A stretch of 64,000 nucleotides of DNA from Methylobacterium sp. FF17. Lineage in GTDB: Bacteria > Pseudomonadota > Alphaproteobacteria > Rhizobiales > Beijerinckiaceae. The notes below the pieces were generated by a model, which saw only the letters and a list, made by a program, of their open reading frames with translations, did no database searches and had not been told where the DNA came from. The stretch's first letter is position 1, and every line of letters begins with the position of its first letter. This document shows positions 9,304 to 17,519 of the stretch, piece after piece. The stretch lies in the NCBI RefSeq assembly GCF_025813715.1, contig NZ_CP107532.1:4046001-4110000 (forward strand), read 5' to 3'. Made by a program: the position numbers and the translations under genes.

Positions 9304-10077
9304 TCACGCCGGCTCGGCCGCGAGCTCGTCGCGGTGATTGTGCGGCAGGTAGGCGATGAGCATCTCGCGCACGAGGGACGAGCTCTTCGCGTCGCGAATC
9401 AGCAGGATGCCGTCGATGATCAGCGAGCGGGAGACGTCCTCCTCCTCCAGCTTCACGTGCAGCTTGTCGGCCAGCGGAAGGGTGATCATGTTGGCGATCA
9501 GCGCGCCGTAGAGGGTGGCGAGGAGCGCGGTGGCCATGGCGGGGCCGAGCTTCGAGGGGTCGGACATGTTGGCGAACATCGTCACCATGCCGAGGATCGT
9601 CCCGATCATGCCCCAGGCGGGCGCGCAGTCGCCGAAGGCGCGGTAGATCTTCGAGCCCTCGTCGAGGTGCATCAGGAAGTTGTCGCGGTCGCGCTCCATC
9701 GTGTCGCGGATGAACTCGCGGTCGTAGCCGTCGGCGATGTAGCGTGCGCCCTGGGCCAGGAACGGATCGGAGATCTCCATGTTCTCCAGCGCCATCGGGC
9801 CGGACTTGCGGACCACGTCGGCGATCTTGGTGATCTCCTCGATGAGGTCGCGCGGCTTGATGGCGCGCATCGAGAAGGCGTAGCGCAGGCCCATCGGCAG
9901 CCCGTGCATCATCGTCGAGAACGGGAAGCGCATCATCGTGGCGGCGGTGGCGCCGCCGAAGATCACGATCACCGCGTGCTTGTCGAAGTAGGCGGCAAAG
10001 TTGCCGCCATCGATCATGATGAGCGTGAAGACCACGCCGAAGCCGCCGACAAGGCCGATACCGGTTGCGAGATCCAT
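9304..10077 (-). CDS. motA: Flagellar motor stator protein MotA
   Basis: MotA has 257 residues from ATG 10077 (MDLATGIGLVGGF); a GTG six bases upstream is also possible. Four membrane helices are visible, with the large cytoplasmic loop between TM2 and TM3 that contacts FliG. The TM3 signature (CAPAWGMIGTILGMVTMFANM) and TM4 region (LGPAMATALLATLYGALIANM) carry the conserved prolines and glycines of the MotA/PomA family. It forms the ion-driven stator with MotB, encoded 33 bp downstream. It diverges from the NdvA gene, so the 242 bp between them holds both promoters. Confidence 0.94.
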   Translation of the reverse strand: MDLATGIGLVGGFGVVFTLIMIDGGNFAAYFDKHAVIVIFGGATAATMMRFPFSTMMHGLPMGLRYAFSMRAIKPRDLIEEITKIADVVRKSGPMALENMEISDPFLAQGARYIADGYDREFIRDTMERDRDNFLMHLDEGSKIYRAFGDCAPAWGMIGTILGMVTMFANMSDPSKLGPAMATALLATLYGALIANMITLPLADKLHVKLEEEDVSRSLIIDGILLIRDAKSSSLVREMLIAYLPHNHRDELAAEPA

Positions 10078-10319
10078 GGTCACCCGAAGCCTGTGCGGCG
10101 GCCCGCAGGCCGCGTCGGCGCCGCGAGACGAGGCGCCGTCCCCACGTTTACGGATTCAGGTTGAACGAACCGTAAAAACCCTGGCCAAACCCTGTCGGTT
10201 CGGGTCATGCCCCGTTCAGGGAGCGCCCGACATAAGGCACGGCACGCCAAGGGCTTGATCGCCCTGGTTCGGCGGCACGGGTTTGGCGGCTTTCGAGCCG
10301 GCACGGAGCACACGGGATC

Positions 10320-12095
10320 ATGTCGTTGGTTCGTCTTTACGCGCGAGTCATGGGCCTTCTGGGCGCCGACCGTCGCCTCGCGGCGGTGCTGGCGGTCGCC
10401 AATGTGGCGCTGGCGGTGGCGGCGTTCGCCGAACCGCTGCTGATGGGCCGCATCATCGACAAGCTCACGCACCTGAACCGCGACGGCAACGCCTTCGCGA
10501 CGCTGGCGCCGCTGATCGGCGCCTGGGTGGCCTTCGGCCTGTTCACCATCGCGGCGGGCGTCACCATCGCGCTCCATGCCGACCGGCTGGCCCACCGCAA
10601 CCGCCTCGCCGCCATGGCGAACTATTTCGAGCACGTGCTCGAGCTGCCCCTCGCCTTCCACTCCTCGAACCATTCCGGCCGCGTCCTGAAGGCGATGCTG
10701 GAAGGCTCGAACGGCATGTTCTGGCTCTGGCTCGGCTTCTTCCGCGACCACTTCGTGGCCTTCGTGTCGCTGATCGTGCTCCTGCCCATGACCCTGTTCG
10801 TGAACTGGCAGCTCGGCTCGATCCTCGTGGTGCTCGTGCTCGCCTTCACGGCGCTCACCACCATGGTCATGCGCCGCACCGAGACCCTGCAGGGCCGGGT
10901 CGAGGCCTACCAGTCGGGTCTGGCCGAGCACGCCTCGGATGCCCTCGGCAACGTCGCGGTCATCCAGTCCTTCACCCGCGCCAAGGCGGAGAAGGAGGCG
11001 ATGCACGACATCATCCGCAACCTGCTCGCCGCGCAGATCCCGGTCCTGTCCTGGTGGGCGCTCGCCAACGTCGCCACCCGCGCCTCCGCGACCCTGACCA
11101 TGACGGCGATCTTCATCACCGGCATCGCGCTGCACCAGCACGGTCAGGCCAGCGTCGGCGAAGTCGTGGCCTTCATGAGCCTGGCCACCATGCTGGTCTC
11201 GCGCCTCGATCAGGTCGCCACCTGCATCAATGGCCTGTTCCAGCAGATGCCCAAGATCGCCGAGTACTTCGAGATCCTCGACACCACGCCGGCCGTCCAC
11301 GACCGTCCGGGCGCCAAGCAGGTCGCGCGCTTCGACGGCGAGGTCACGTTCGAGGGCGTCGGCTTCTCCTACACCCCGCGCCGCAAGGCCCTGGAGGAGG
11401 TGTCCTTCACCGCCCAGTCGGGGCAGACCATCGCGCTCGTGGGCACCACGGGATCCGGCAAGTCGACCACCCTCGGCCTGCTGCACCGGGCCTTCGACCC
11501 CGATCACGGCGCCATCCGCATCGACGGCACCGACATCCGCGACATCGGCCTCTCCAGCCTGCGCCACAACATCGGCGTGGTCTTCCAGGAGCCGATGCTG
11601 TTCGCCCGCTCGATCCGTGAGAACCTGCAGGTGGGCCGTCCGGACGCGACCGATGCCGAGATGCTCGATGCGCTGGAGCGGGCACAGGCCACCGAGTTCA
11701 TGGCCCGTCAGGCGGACGGCCTCGACACGGTGATCGGCGAGCGCGGCCGCTCCCTCTCCGGCGGCGAGCGCCAGCGCCTCTCCATCGCCCGGGCCCTGCT
11801 CAAGAATCCGCCGGTGCTGATCCTCGACGAGGCGACTTCCGCCCTCGACGCCACCACCGAGCGCAAGCTCCAGGGCGCACTCGAAGCGGTGATGGAGGGC
11901 CGTACCACCTTCGTGATCGCCCACCGCCTCGCGACGATCCGCAACGCCGACCGCATCCTCGTCTTCCACGAGGGCCGGATCGTGGAGTCGGGCAGCTTCG
12001 ACGAACTCGTCGCGGAGAACGGCCGCTTCGCCGACCTCGCCCGGGCCCAGTTCATGGCCGCCCAGGAGCCCGAAGACATGGCCCTGGCGGCCTGA
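10320..12095 (+). CDS. ndvA: Cyclic beta-glucan exporter, ABC transporter NdvA/ChvA type
   Basis: This 591-residue half-transporter has a six-helix membrane domain (about 20-310) fused to an ATPase. The ATPase motifs are complete: Walker A GTTGSGKST (375-383), signature LSGGERQR (from 479) and Walker B VLILDEATSALD, then the H-loop in TFVIAHRLATIR. The N-terminus (MSLVRLYARVMGLL, then ANVALAVAAFAEPLLMGRIID) follows the NdvA/ChvA pattern, whose members export cyclic beta-1,2-glucan to the periplasm for osmotic adaptation and plant association. No glucan synthase (ndvB) is adjacent. Substrate is inferred from family. A strong terminator follows. Confidence 0.85.
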   Translation: MSLVRLYARVMGLLGADRRLAAVLAVANVALAVAAFAEPLLMGRIIDKLTHLNRDGNAFATLAPLIGAWVAFGLFTIAAGVTIALHADRLAHRNRLAAMANYFEHVLELPLAFHSSNHSGRVLKAMLEGSNGMFWLWLGFFRDHFVAFVSLIVLLPMTLFVNWQLGSILVVLVLAFTALTTMVMRRTETLQGRVEAYQSGLAEHASDALGNVAVIQSFTRAKAEKEAMHDIIRNLLAAQIPVLSWWALANVATRASATLTMTAIFITGIALHQHGQASVGEVVAFMSLATMLVSRLDQVATCINGLFQQMPKIAEYFEILDTTPAVHDRPGAKQVARFDGEVTFEGVGFSYTPRRKALEEVSFTAQSGQTIALVGTTGSGKSTTLGLLHRAFDPDHGAIRIDGTDIRDIGLSSLRHNIGVVFQEPMLFARSIRENLQVGRPDATDAEMLDALERAQATEFMARQADGLDTVIGERGRSLSGGERQRLSIARALLKNPPVLILDEATSALDATTERKLQGALEAVMEGRTTFVIAHRLATIRNADRILVFHEGRIVESGSFDELVAENGRFADLARAQFMAAQEPEDMALAA

Positions 12096-12125
12096 CCCGG
12101 CCGCCAGGAACACTGTTCGAGAGGG

Positions 12126-12158
12126 CCCTTCCGGACCAAGTCCGGGAGGGTTTTTCTT
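12126..12158 (+). terminator. Rho-independent terminator of ndvA
   Basis: An 11-bp stem (CCCTTCCGGAC / GTCCGGGAGGG, one G-T wobble) with a CAA loop is followed by TTTTTCTTT. It is 30 bp after the stop codon and one of the clearest terminators in the window. Confidence 0.92.
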
Positions 12159-12365
12159 TGTGTCAGGAGGAGCTTACAGCGGTGTTCGGATGAGTTGGTC
12201 CAAGCTCGCCGAGGTGCCCCACACCTGTCCCTCTTCCCTACGCAGGAAAGGGAAGAACGCGTGGCGAGACGAGGCCGGCCAGGGAATCCGCGACCGCCGG
12301 AGGGAAACCGTCCCGCCGCGTCGAGCGAGTTCGGATCGGCCCGAGCGTCGGAGCGAGACCGGCGG

Positions 12366-13190
12366 TCAGTCCTCGACGGGCGGCGCCGCCGCGTCCTCCG
12401 CCCAGACCCGGAACTTCGTGAGCCGGTTCGCCCCGAAGGTGTGCGTCAGGGGCACGTCCGCCGCATCCCGTCCGCGCGCCACGAGGATGCGTCCCCGGCG
12501 CGGCGCGTTGTTGCGCGGATCGAACACGTGCCAGGCCCCGCCGAGATAGACCTCGGTCCAGGCCGCGAAGTCGCCGGGGGCGTGCGGCTCGGGCTCGCCG
12601 ATGAAGCTGAGATATCCGGTGCAGTAGCGGGTCGGGATGTTGAGGGCCCGGCAGAAGGCCACGAACAGGTGCGCGTAGTCGCGGCAGACGCCGCGCCGGC
12701 TCGCGAAGGCATCGGCGGCGGTGCGGTCCACATGGGCGTAGCCGTAGCCGAAGGCGATGTGCGCGTGGACGTAGTCGCAGACCGCCTGCACCCGTGACCA
12801 GCCGGGCTCCAGGTCGCCGAACAGGGCCCAGGCCTCGCCCGAGAGCAGGTCGGACTCGCAGTAGCGGCTCGCCACGAGGAAGGGCAGGGCCTCCTCGGGC
12901 AGGTCCTCGACCCGATGCTCCTCCGCCTCCGGCACCACGGGATCGAGGGCGCCGTCATCCTCGATTTCCGCCCGGACGCTGAGGGTCAGGCCGCCGGCGG
13001 GAGCCACGAAGCGGACGGTCCGGTTGCCGAAGACGTCCCGGAAGGTGCGCACGGGCAGGGGCGGATCGAGGGTCAGCACGTCCGGCGGAACCGCCGCGAG
13101 CCCCTTGACCGGATAGGAATTCAGGCGGGCGATCAGGGGCGTCGGCTGCGGGAACTCGTAGCCCATCTCGCAACCGAACCTGATCCGCAT
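12366..13190 (-). CDS. Transglutaminase-like protein lacking the usual catalytic His
   Basis: The 274-residue protein has an N-terminal beta region (about 1-100) and a transglutaminase-like fold (about 130-240). The nucleophile region is intact (SRRGVCRDYAHLFVAFCRAL, Cys169), and the third position Asp is in WHVFDPRNN (Asp224). The usual HAW or HGW motif reads GDFAAWTEVYL, so Ala209 stands where the catalytic His is expected. Family members cleave or cross-link peptides; this one may be inactive, use another base, or belong to a subfamily lacking that His. It is cytoplasmic by sequence (no signal peptide). It stands alone, convergent with ndvA. Confidence 0.82.
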   Translation of the reverse strand: MRIRFGCEMGYEFPQPTPLIARLNSYPVKGLAAVPPDVLTLDPPLPVRTFRDVFGNRTVRFVAPAGGLTLSVRAEIEDDGALDPVVPEAEEHRVEDLPEEALPFLVASRYCESDLLSGEAWALFGDLEPGWSRVQAVCDYVHAHIAFGYGYAHVDRTAADAFASRRGVCRDYAHLFVAFCRALNIPTRYCTGYLSFIGEPEPHAPGDFAAWTEVYLGGAWHVFDPRNNAPRRGRILVARGRDAADVPLTHTFGANRLTKFRVWAEDAAAPPVED

Positions 13191-13313
13191 CGAATGTCCC
13201 CCGGGCCGCAGCGACGCCTGCCCCTCACTGCCCGTGGCCGAACCGGGACACTAGGCCGTGCAGGTCACAGGCGGATGTCATCGCGAGCGCTGCGCGCAGA
13301 TGAAGCAGCCGGC

Positions 13314-14198
13314 TCAGAGCCCGCGAGCCCGTGCCTGCCGTTCCTGCATCCGCGCCTGGAGCCGCACCCGGCGCGCTGCAATGACGGTGCCATTGATCTC
13401 GCCGCCGAACAGGAACATGGCCGCGAGCCAGTACAGGAAGACGAGGAACACCATCGCAGTGGCCAACCCGCCATAGGTTGAGGCGTAGGCGTTGGAGAAT
13501 CGGTCGAGGTAGTAGCCGAATCCGAGCCCGGCCAGGAACCAGAGCAGCAGGGTCACGGCGATGCCCGGCACCACCGACATCACCGAGCGGCGCCCCGTGG
13601 CGACGAACTTGTGGGCGATGATGAGGACGCTGAGCAGCAGGAAGGCGGTGATGCTGATCCGGCCGATGGCCACCGTCAGGCTCAGGGGCTCCAGGCCCGG
13701 CGCCACGTTGATGATCTTGCGCCAGATCAGGGGGCCCAGAACCACCAGGAGCGCGAAGGCCAGCATCGCGAAGGCGCCGCAGACGACGTAGCCGATGGAT
13801 TCCAGCCGCGTCAGCCACCAGGGCCGCGCCTCGCGCAGGCCGTAGGCCCGGTTGAGCCCCACCCGCAGGCTCTCGACCCCCGAGGACGAGAAATACAGGG
13901 CCAGCACCGCGCCGATGGTGAGCACGCCCCCGCGCTGCTCGGTGAGCACCCGGTGCATCTCGGCGACGATCGGCTTGGCGACCTCGCGGGGCCAGGCATC
14001 GAAGATGAGGACGCCCGCCTCGTCGGCGAGCGACTTCGTCCCGAACAGGCCGGCGAGGGCCGCGAGCAGGATGAGGAAGGGGAACAGGGCGGTGAGGGTC
14101 GAGAGCGCGATGTGGCTGGCGATGGCCCAGCCGTCATGGGCGACGAAGCGTTGCGCGGCGACGCCCGCGATCTCGAAGGGTTTGCGAAGGCGGCTCAC
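13314..14198 (-). CDS. YihY/BrkB-family inner-membrane protein
   Basis: The protein has 294 residues and starts with GTG. Six membrane helices are visible. Family landmarks include the N-terminal DGWAIASHIALSTLTALFPFL, the loop SSSGVESLRVGLNRAYGLREARPWW and the terminal FLYWLAAMFLFGGEIN. YihY (formerly RNase BN, a misassignment) proteins are widespread inner-membrane proteins of uncertain function, sometimes called virulence factor BrkB. The 138-bp gap to the divergent EamA gene should hold both promoters. Family assignment is firm; no function can be stated. Confidence 0.9.
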   Translation of the reverse strand: MSRLRKPFEIAGVAAQRFVAHDGWAIASHIALSTLTALFPFLILLAALAGLFGTKSLADEAGVLIFDAWPREVAKPIVAEMHRVLTEQRGGVLTIGAVLALYFSSSGVESLRVGLNRAYGLREARPWWLTRLESIGYVVCGAFAMLAFALLVVLGPLIWRKIINVAPGLEPLSLTVAIGRISITAFLLLSVLIIAHKFVATGRRSVMSVVPGIAVTLLLWFLAGLGFGYYLDRFSNAYASTYGGLATAMVFLVFLYWLAAMFLFGGEINGTVIAARRVRLQARMQERQARARGL

Positions 14199-14336
14199 GG
14201 GGCGGGGGCGTATCCTCGAAATGTCGGGGCGGGGCGTCTTCTAAACGCAACGCGCGCCGTTCGCGCAACGGGTCGCGTGCGGATGTAGCCCGATCCGCTT
14301 GAATTCGCGGAGTCGCCGTGCTGCCTGCGCGCCATC

Positions 14337-15209
14337 ATGCCTCCGCACGCTTCGGCCCTCATTCCCGGCCTCTTCGTCCTGATCTGGGCGACCGGCTTCG
14401 TCGCGGCCCGCTTCGTGGCGCCCCATGCCGAGGCCCTGACCTTCGTGGCGCTGCGCGTCGTCGGCGTCGCGCTCGTGCTGGCAGCCCTCGCGCGGGGGCT
14501 CGGGGCGCGCTGGCCCCGCGACCGTTCCGGCTGGTTCCATGCGGGCATCGCCGGCGTCCTGATGCAGGGCGTCTACGTCATCGGCGTGTTCTGGTCGGTC
14601 CAGAACGGCCTGCCCGCCGGCATCGCGGCCCTGGTCGGCAGCCTGCAACCCCTCCTCACCGCGATGCTGGCGGGGCCGGTCCTCGGCGAGCCCGTCAGCC
14701 GGCGGCGCTGGCTCGGCATCGCCGCCGGTTTCTCCGGTGCGCTCCTCGTCCTGGCCCCGAAGGTCGGGGCCTCGGGCTCCGCCGGCATCCCGGTCCCCGC
14801 GCTCGCGGCCTGCCTCGCCGCCATGGTCGCGATGACGGGCGGGACGCTCTGGCAGAAGGGCCGCGGCGGCGGCGGGGATCTCCTCAGCAACGCCACCATC
14901 CAGTTCATCGGGGCGGCCGGCCTCGCCGTGCCGGCGGCCCTGCTGTTCGGGACGGGGCGCTTCGACGCGTCGACGCCGCTCTGGCTCGGGCTGGCCTGGT
15001 CGATCCTGATCAACTCGGTGGCCGGCATCCTGCTGCTCCTCGCCCTGATCCGGCGCGGGGCGGTGGCGGGCGTCGCCGCGCTCCTCTTCCTGGTGCCGCC
15101 GGTCTCCGCCCTGATGGCCTACGCCCTCTTCGGCGAGACCCTCGAACCGGTGCAGATGGGCGGCATGCTCCTGGCGGCCCTGGGCGTGCTGATCGCCCAT
15201 CGCGGGTGA
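14337..15209 (+). CDS. EamA/DMT-family transporter
   Basis: The 290-residue protein consists of about ten membrane helices in two EamA repeats (about 8-135 and 150-288). The opening FVLIWATGFVAARFVAPHAEALTFVALR and the second repeat ending SALMAYALFGETLEPVQMGG are typical of the drug/metabolite transporter superfamily, which exports small metabolites or amino acids. The substrate cannot be read from sequence. A terminator is built into the final codons, so the gene is transcriptionally isolated from mcd downstream. Confidence 0.88.
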   Translation: MPPHASALIPGLFVLIWATGFVAARFVAPHAEALTFVALRVVGVALVLAALARGLGARWPRDRSGWFHAGIAGVLMQGVYVIGVFWSVQNGLPAGIAALVGSLQPLLTAMLAGPVLGEPVSRRRWLGIAAGFSGALLVLAPKVGASGSAGIPVPALAACLAAMVAMTGGTLWQKGRGGGGDLLSNATIQFIGAAGLAVPAALLFGTGRFDASTPLWLGLAWSILINSVAGILLLLALIRRGAVAGVAALLFLVPPVSALMAYALFGETLEPVQMGGMLLAALGVLIAHRG

Positions 15210-15220
15210 TTTTTTTCTTT
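15192..15220 (+). terminator. Terminator overlapping the end of the EamA gene
   Basis: ATCGCCC pairs with GGGTGAT (one G-T wobble) around a 5-nt loop and is followed by TTTTTTCTTT. The right arm contains the TGA stop at 15207-15209, so the terminator is partly coding. Confidence 0.75.
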
Positions 15221-15334
15221 GTCCGGACACTCAATAAAATTCATCACCCCCCGGGAAACGCAGAACAATCACGATTTTTTCCGTTCCTGCATCATGCATT
15301 CAAGCAGGATTATGCCGCGATGCGGCGAGACGCC

Positions 15335-15363
15335 TCTACAGTGTCGGCAAACCTGCCTATAAT
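15335..15363 (+). promoter_or_regulatory. Predicted sigma70 promoter of mcd
   Basis: A consensus -10 TATAAT (15358-15363) lies 17 bp from TCTACA (15335-15340, four of six matches to TTGACA). Transcription would start near 15370, leaving a leader of about 32 nt. The region around it is unusually AT-rich for this genome. Confidence 0.7.
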
Positions 15364-15401
15364 GACCGGCAAAGCGCTTCATCTCACACAGCGAGCTTGC
15401 C

Positions 15402-17084
15402 ATGTCCGCCTCACCCGTCGTCACGACCGAACCGCAGGACCTCCTGTCCCTGGCCCGCGACGCGGCCGAGGCCGTCAAGGGCCTCGTGGCGGAGGCGACC
15501 CGGCGGGTGCGCGCCACCGTCCTGTCCGACGAGGGCAAGATCTCGGCCGAGAAGATGGAGCTCCAGCAGCACGCCACCCACGGGCTGGCCTGGATCGCCA
15601 CCTACGCCGAGGGCGTGCGCGAACTCGGCGCCTACGCGCAGCGCCTGACGGAAGCCGGCGAATTCGGCGAGACCGAGAGCCTGCTCGTGCGGATCGGGCT
15701 GGGCGAGTACCTCGACCAGATGTTCTCGGGCATCCCCATGAGCCAGGGCGAGATGGTACGCCCCACGGGCTCCCTCGGCCTCGCCGCCCGCGAGATCGCG
15801 AAGTTCCGCAGCGCGGCCGTCGAGACCCTGATCGCCGAGGGCAACACCCCCGAGAACCGCGCGGCCCTCGTCGCCCGCATCCGCGACAACGGCGGCTCGG
15901 CCACCATCGGCAAGTCGGGCCTCGACGAGGACATGGAGGCGATCCGCTCCGAGATGCGCCGCTTCGGCCTCGCCGAGGTCGTGCCGCACGCCCACGAATG
16001 GCACAGCCAGAACGCCTACATCCCGATGGAGATCGTCACCAAGATGGCCGAGCTCGGCGTCTTCGGCCTGACGATTCCCGAGGAGTACGGCGGCATGGGG
16101 CTGCCGAAGATCTCCATGTGCGTGGTCTCGGAGGAGCTGTCCCGCGCCTATATCGGCGTCGGCTCGCTCGGCACCCGCTCGGAGATCGCCGCCGAACTCA
16201 TCCTGTGCGGCGGTACCGAGGAGCAGAAGCACCGCTTCCTGCCCGGCATCGCCTCCGGCGACACGCTCCCCACCGCCGTGTTCACCGAGCCGAACACCGG
16301 CTCCGATCTGGCGAGCCTGCGCACCAAGGCGGTCAAGGACGGCGAGGTCTGGAAGATCTCGGGCAACAAGACCTGGATCACGCACCCCGTGCGCGCCGAC
16401 ATCATGACCTGCCTCGTGCGCACCAAGCCCGAGGAGAAGGGCCACAAGGGCCTGTCGCTCCTCATCGCCGAGAAGCCGCGCGGCACCGATGCCGAGCCCT
16501 TCCCGGTGGCCGGCCTCTCGGGGGGCGAGATCCACGTGCTCGGCTATCGCGGCATGAAGGAATACGAGCTCGCCTTCGACAATTTCGAGGTGCCGGCGGC
16601 CAACCTGCTCGGCGAGGTCGAGGGCAAGGGCTTCACCCAGCTCATGCAGACGTTCGAGTCCGCCCGCATCCAGACGGCGGCCCGCGCCATCGGCGTGGCG
16701 CAGAACGCCCTCGACCTCGGCCTGCGCTACGCCGAGGAGCGGGTGCAGTTCGGCAAGGCGCTGATCAACTTCCCGCGTGTGGCCGACAAGATCGCCATGA
16801 TGGCGGTGGAGATCAACATCGCCCGCCAGCTCACCTACTTCTCCGCCCGCGAGAAGGACGAGGGCAAGCGCTGCGACCTCGAGGCCGGCATGGCCAAGCT
16901 GCTGGGCGCCCGCGTCGCCTGGGCGGCGGCCGACAACGCCCTGCAGATCCACGGCGGCAACGGCTTCGCACTGGAATACGCGGTCAGCCGCGTGCTCTGC
17001 GACGCCCGCATCCTCTCGATCTTCGAGGGTGCCGCCGAGATCCAGGCACAGGTCATCGCCCGCCGCCTGCTCGAAGCCGCCTGA
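15402..17084 (+). CDS. mcd: (2S)-methylsuccinyl-CoA dehydrogenase
   Basis: This 560-residue FAD acyl-CoA dehydrogenase carries the roughly 150-residue N-terminal extension (HATHGLAWIATYAEGVRELGAYA, EYLDQMFSGIPMSQGEMVRP) that sets methylsuccinyl-CoA dehydrogenase apart from ordinary 380-residue family members. The core has ITHPVRADIMTCLVRT, the substrate loop and the catalytic-region Glu in FEGAAEIQ (Glu542). It oxidises methylsuccinyl-CoA to mesaconyl-CoA in the ethylmalonyl-CoA pathway, which regenerates glyoxylate during growth on C1 and C2 compounds, passing electrons to ETF. It is monocistronic, between its own promoter and a strong terminator. pccB of the same pathway lies 13 kb away. 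Confidence 0.88.
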   Translation: MSASPVVTTEPQDLLSLARDAAEAVKGLVAEATRRVRATVLSDEGKISAEKMELQQHATHGLAWIATYAEGVRELGAYAQRLTEAGEFGETESLLVRIGLGEYLDQMFSGIPMSQGEMVRPTGSLGLAAREIAKFRSAAVETLIAEGNTPENRAALVARIRDNGGSATIGKSGLDEDMEAIRSEMRRFGLAEVVPHAHEWHSQNAYIPMEIVTKMAELGVFGLTIPEEYGGMGLPKISMCVVSEELSRAYIGVGSLGTRSEIAAELILCGGTEEQKHRFLPGIASGDTLPTAVFTEPNTGSDLASLRTKAVKDGEVWKISGNKTWITHPVRADIMTCLVRTKPEEKGHKGLSLLIAEKPRGTDAEPFPVAGLSGGEIHVLGYRGMKEYELAFDNFEVPAANLLGEVEGKGFTQLMQTFESARIQTAARAIGVAQNALDLGLRYAEERVQFGKALINFPRVADKIAMMAVEINIARQLTYFSAREKDEGKRCDLEAGMAKLLGARVAWAAADNALQIHGGNGFALEYAVSRVLCDARILSIFEGAAEIQAQVIARRLLEAA

Positions 17085-17122
17085 GGGGCTTTCGCCGGTC
17101 GCGAAACCGCCCGCGAAACATC

Positions 17123-17156
17123 AGAACGCCGGGGCGATCCGTCGCCCCGGCGTTCT
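17123..17156 (+). terminator. Strong stem-loop terminator between convergent genes
   Basis: A perfect 15-bp stem (AGAACGCCGGGGCGA / TCGCCCCGGCGTTCT) closes a 4-nt loop 38 bp after the mcd stop. The T-tract is weak. It can serve both mcd and the convergent 60-aa gene. Confidence 0.8.
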
Positions 17157-17194
17157 TGCGTTCGGCGCCCGACAGGACGGGAGCGGGATGCGCC

Positions 17195-17377
17195 TTACTT
17201 CGTCACCTTCACCGAGACCGGATCGCTCGATGGGAAGGTCTCCTCGAGGGCCTCGTCCAGGCGCTCGTCGAGCTCGCCCGGCTGATTCTCGGGACGCGAC
17301 TTGTCGGAACCCTTCGGAGCCGGCTTCTGCGTGGTGGAGATCAGATCGGTCTCCGGGTTCTTCTGCTGATCGGCCAT
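17195..17377 (-). CDS. Conserved 60-aa hydrophilic protein, unknown
   Basis: The 60-residue protein is highly charged and low in hydrophobics, ending LDEALEETFPSSDPVSVKVTK. The tail motif LDEALEETFPSSDPVS resembles small hypothetical proteins I recall from related Hyphomicrobiales, which supports a real gene. No membrane segment or cysteine is present and it is probably intrinsically disordered. It is convergent with mcd and shares the strong stem-loop. Function unknown. Confidence 0.7.
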   Translation of the reverse strand: MADQQKNPETDLISTTQKPAPKGSDKSRPENQPGELDERLDEALEETFPSSDPVSVKVTK

Positions 17378-17519
17378 CGGGGGCGTTCCTTCGGTTCTGC
17401 GGCCGGCACCCGGGCGGGCACCGGGCTCGGCACGTGACCGGGTTCAACGCCGGGCGCGGCCGCCCGTTTCACCGGAGGGAAGCCGGGTCGCCCGATTCGC
17501 CCCGGGGCGGCTCGCGCGC

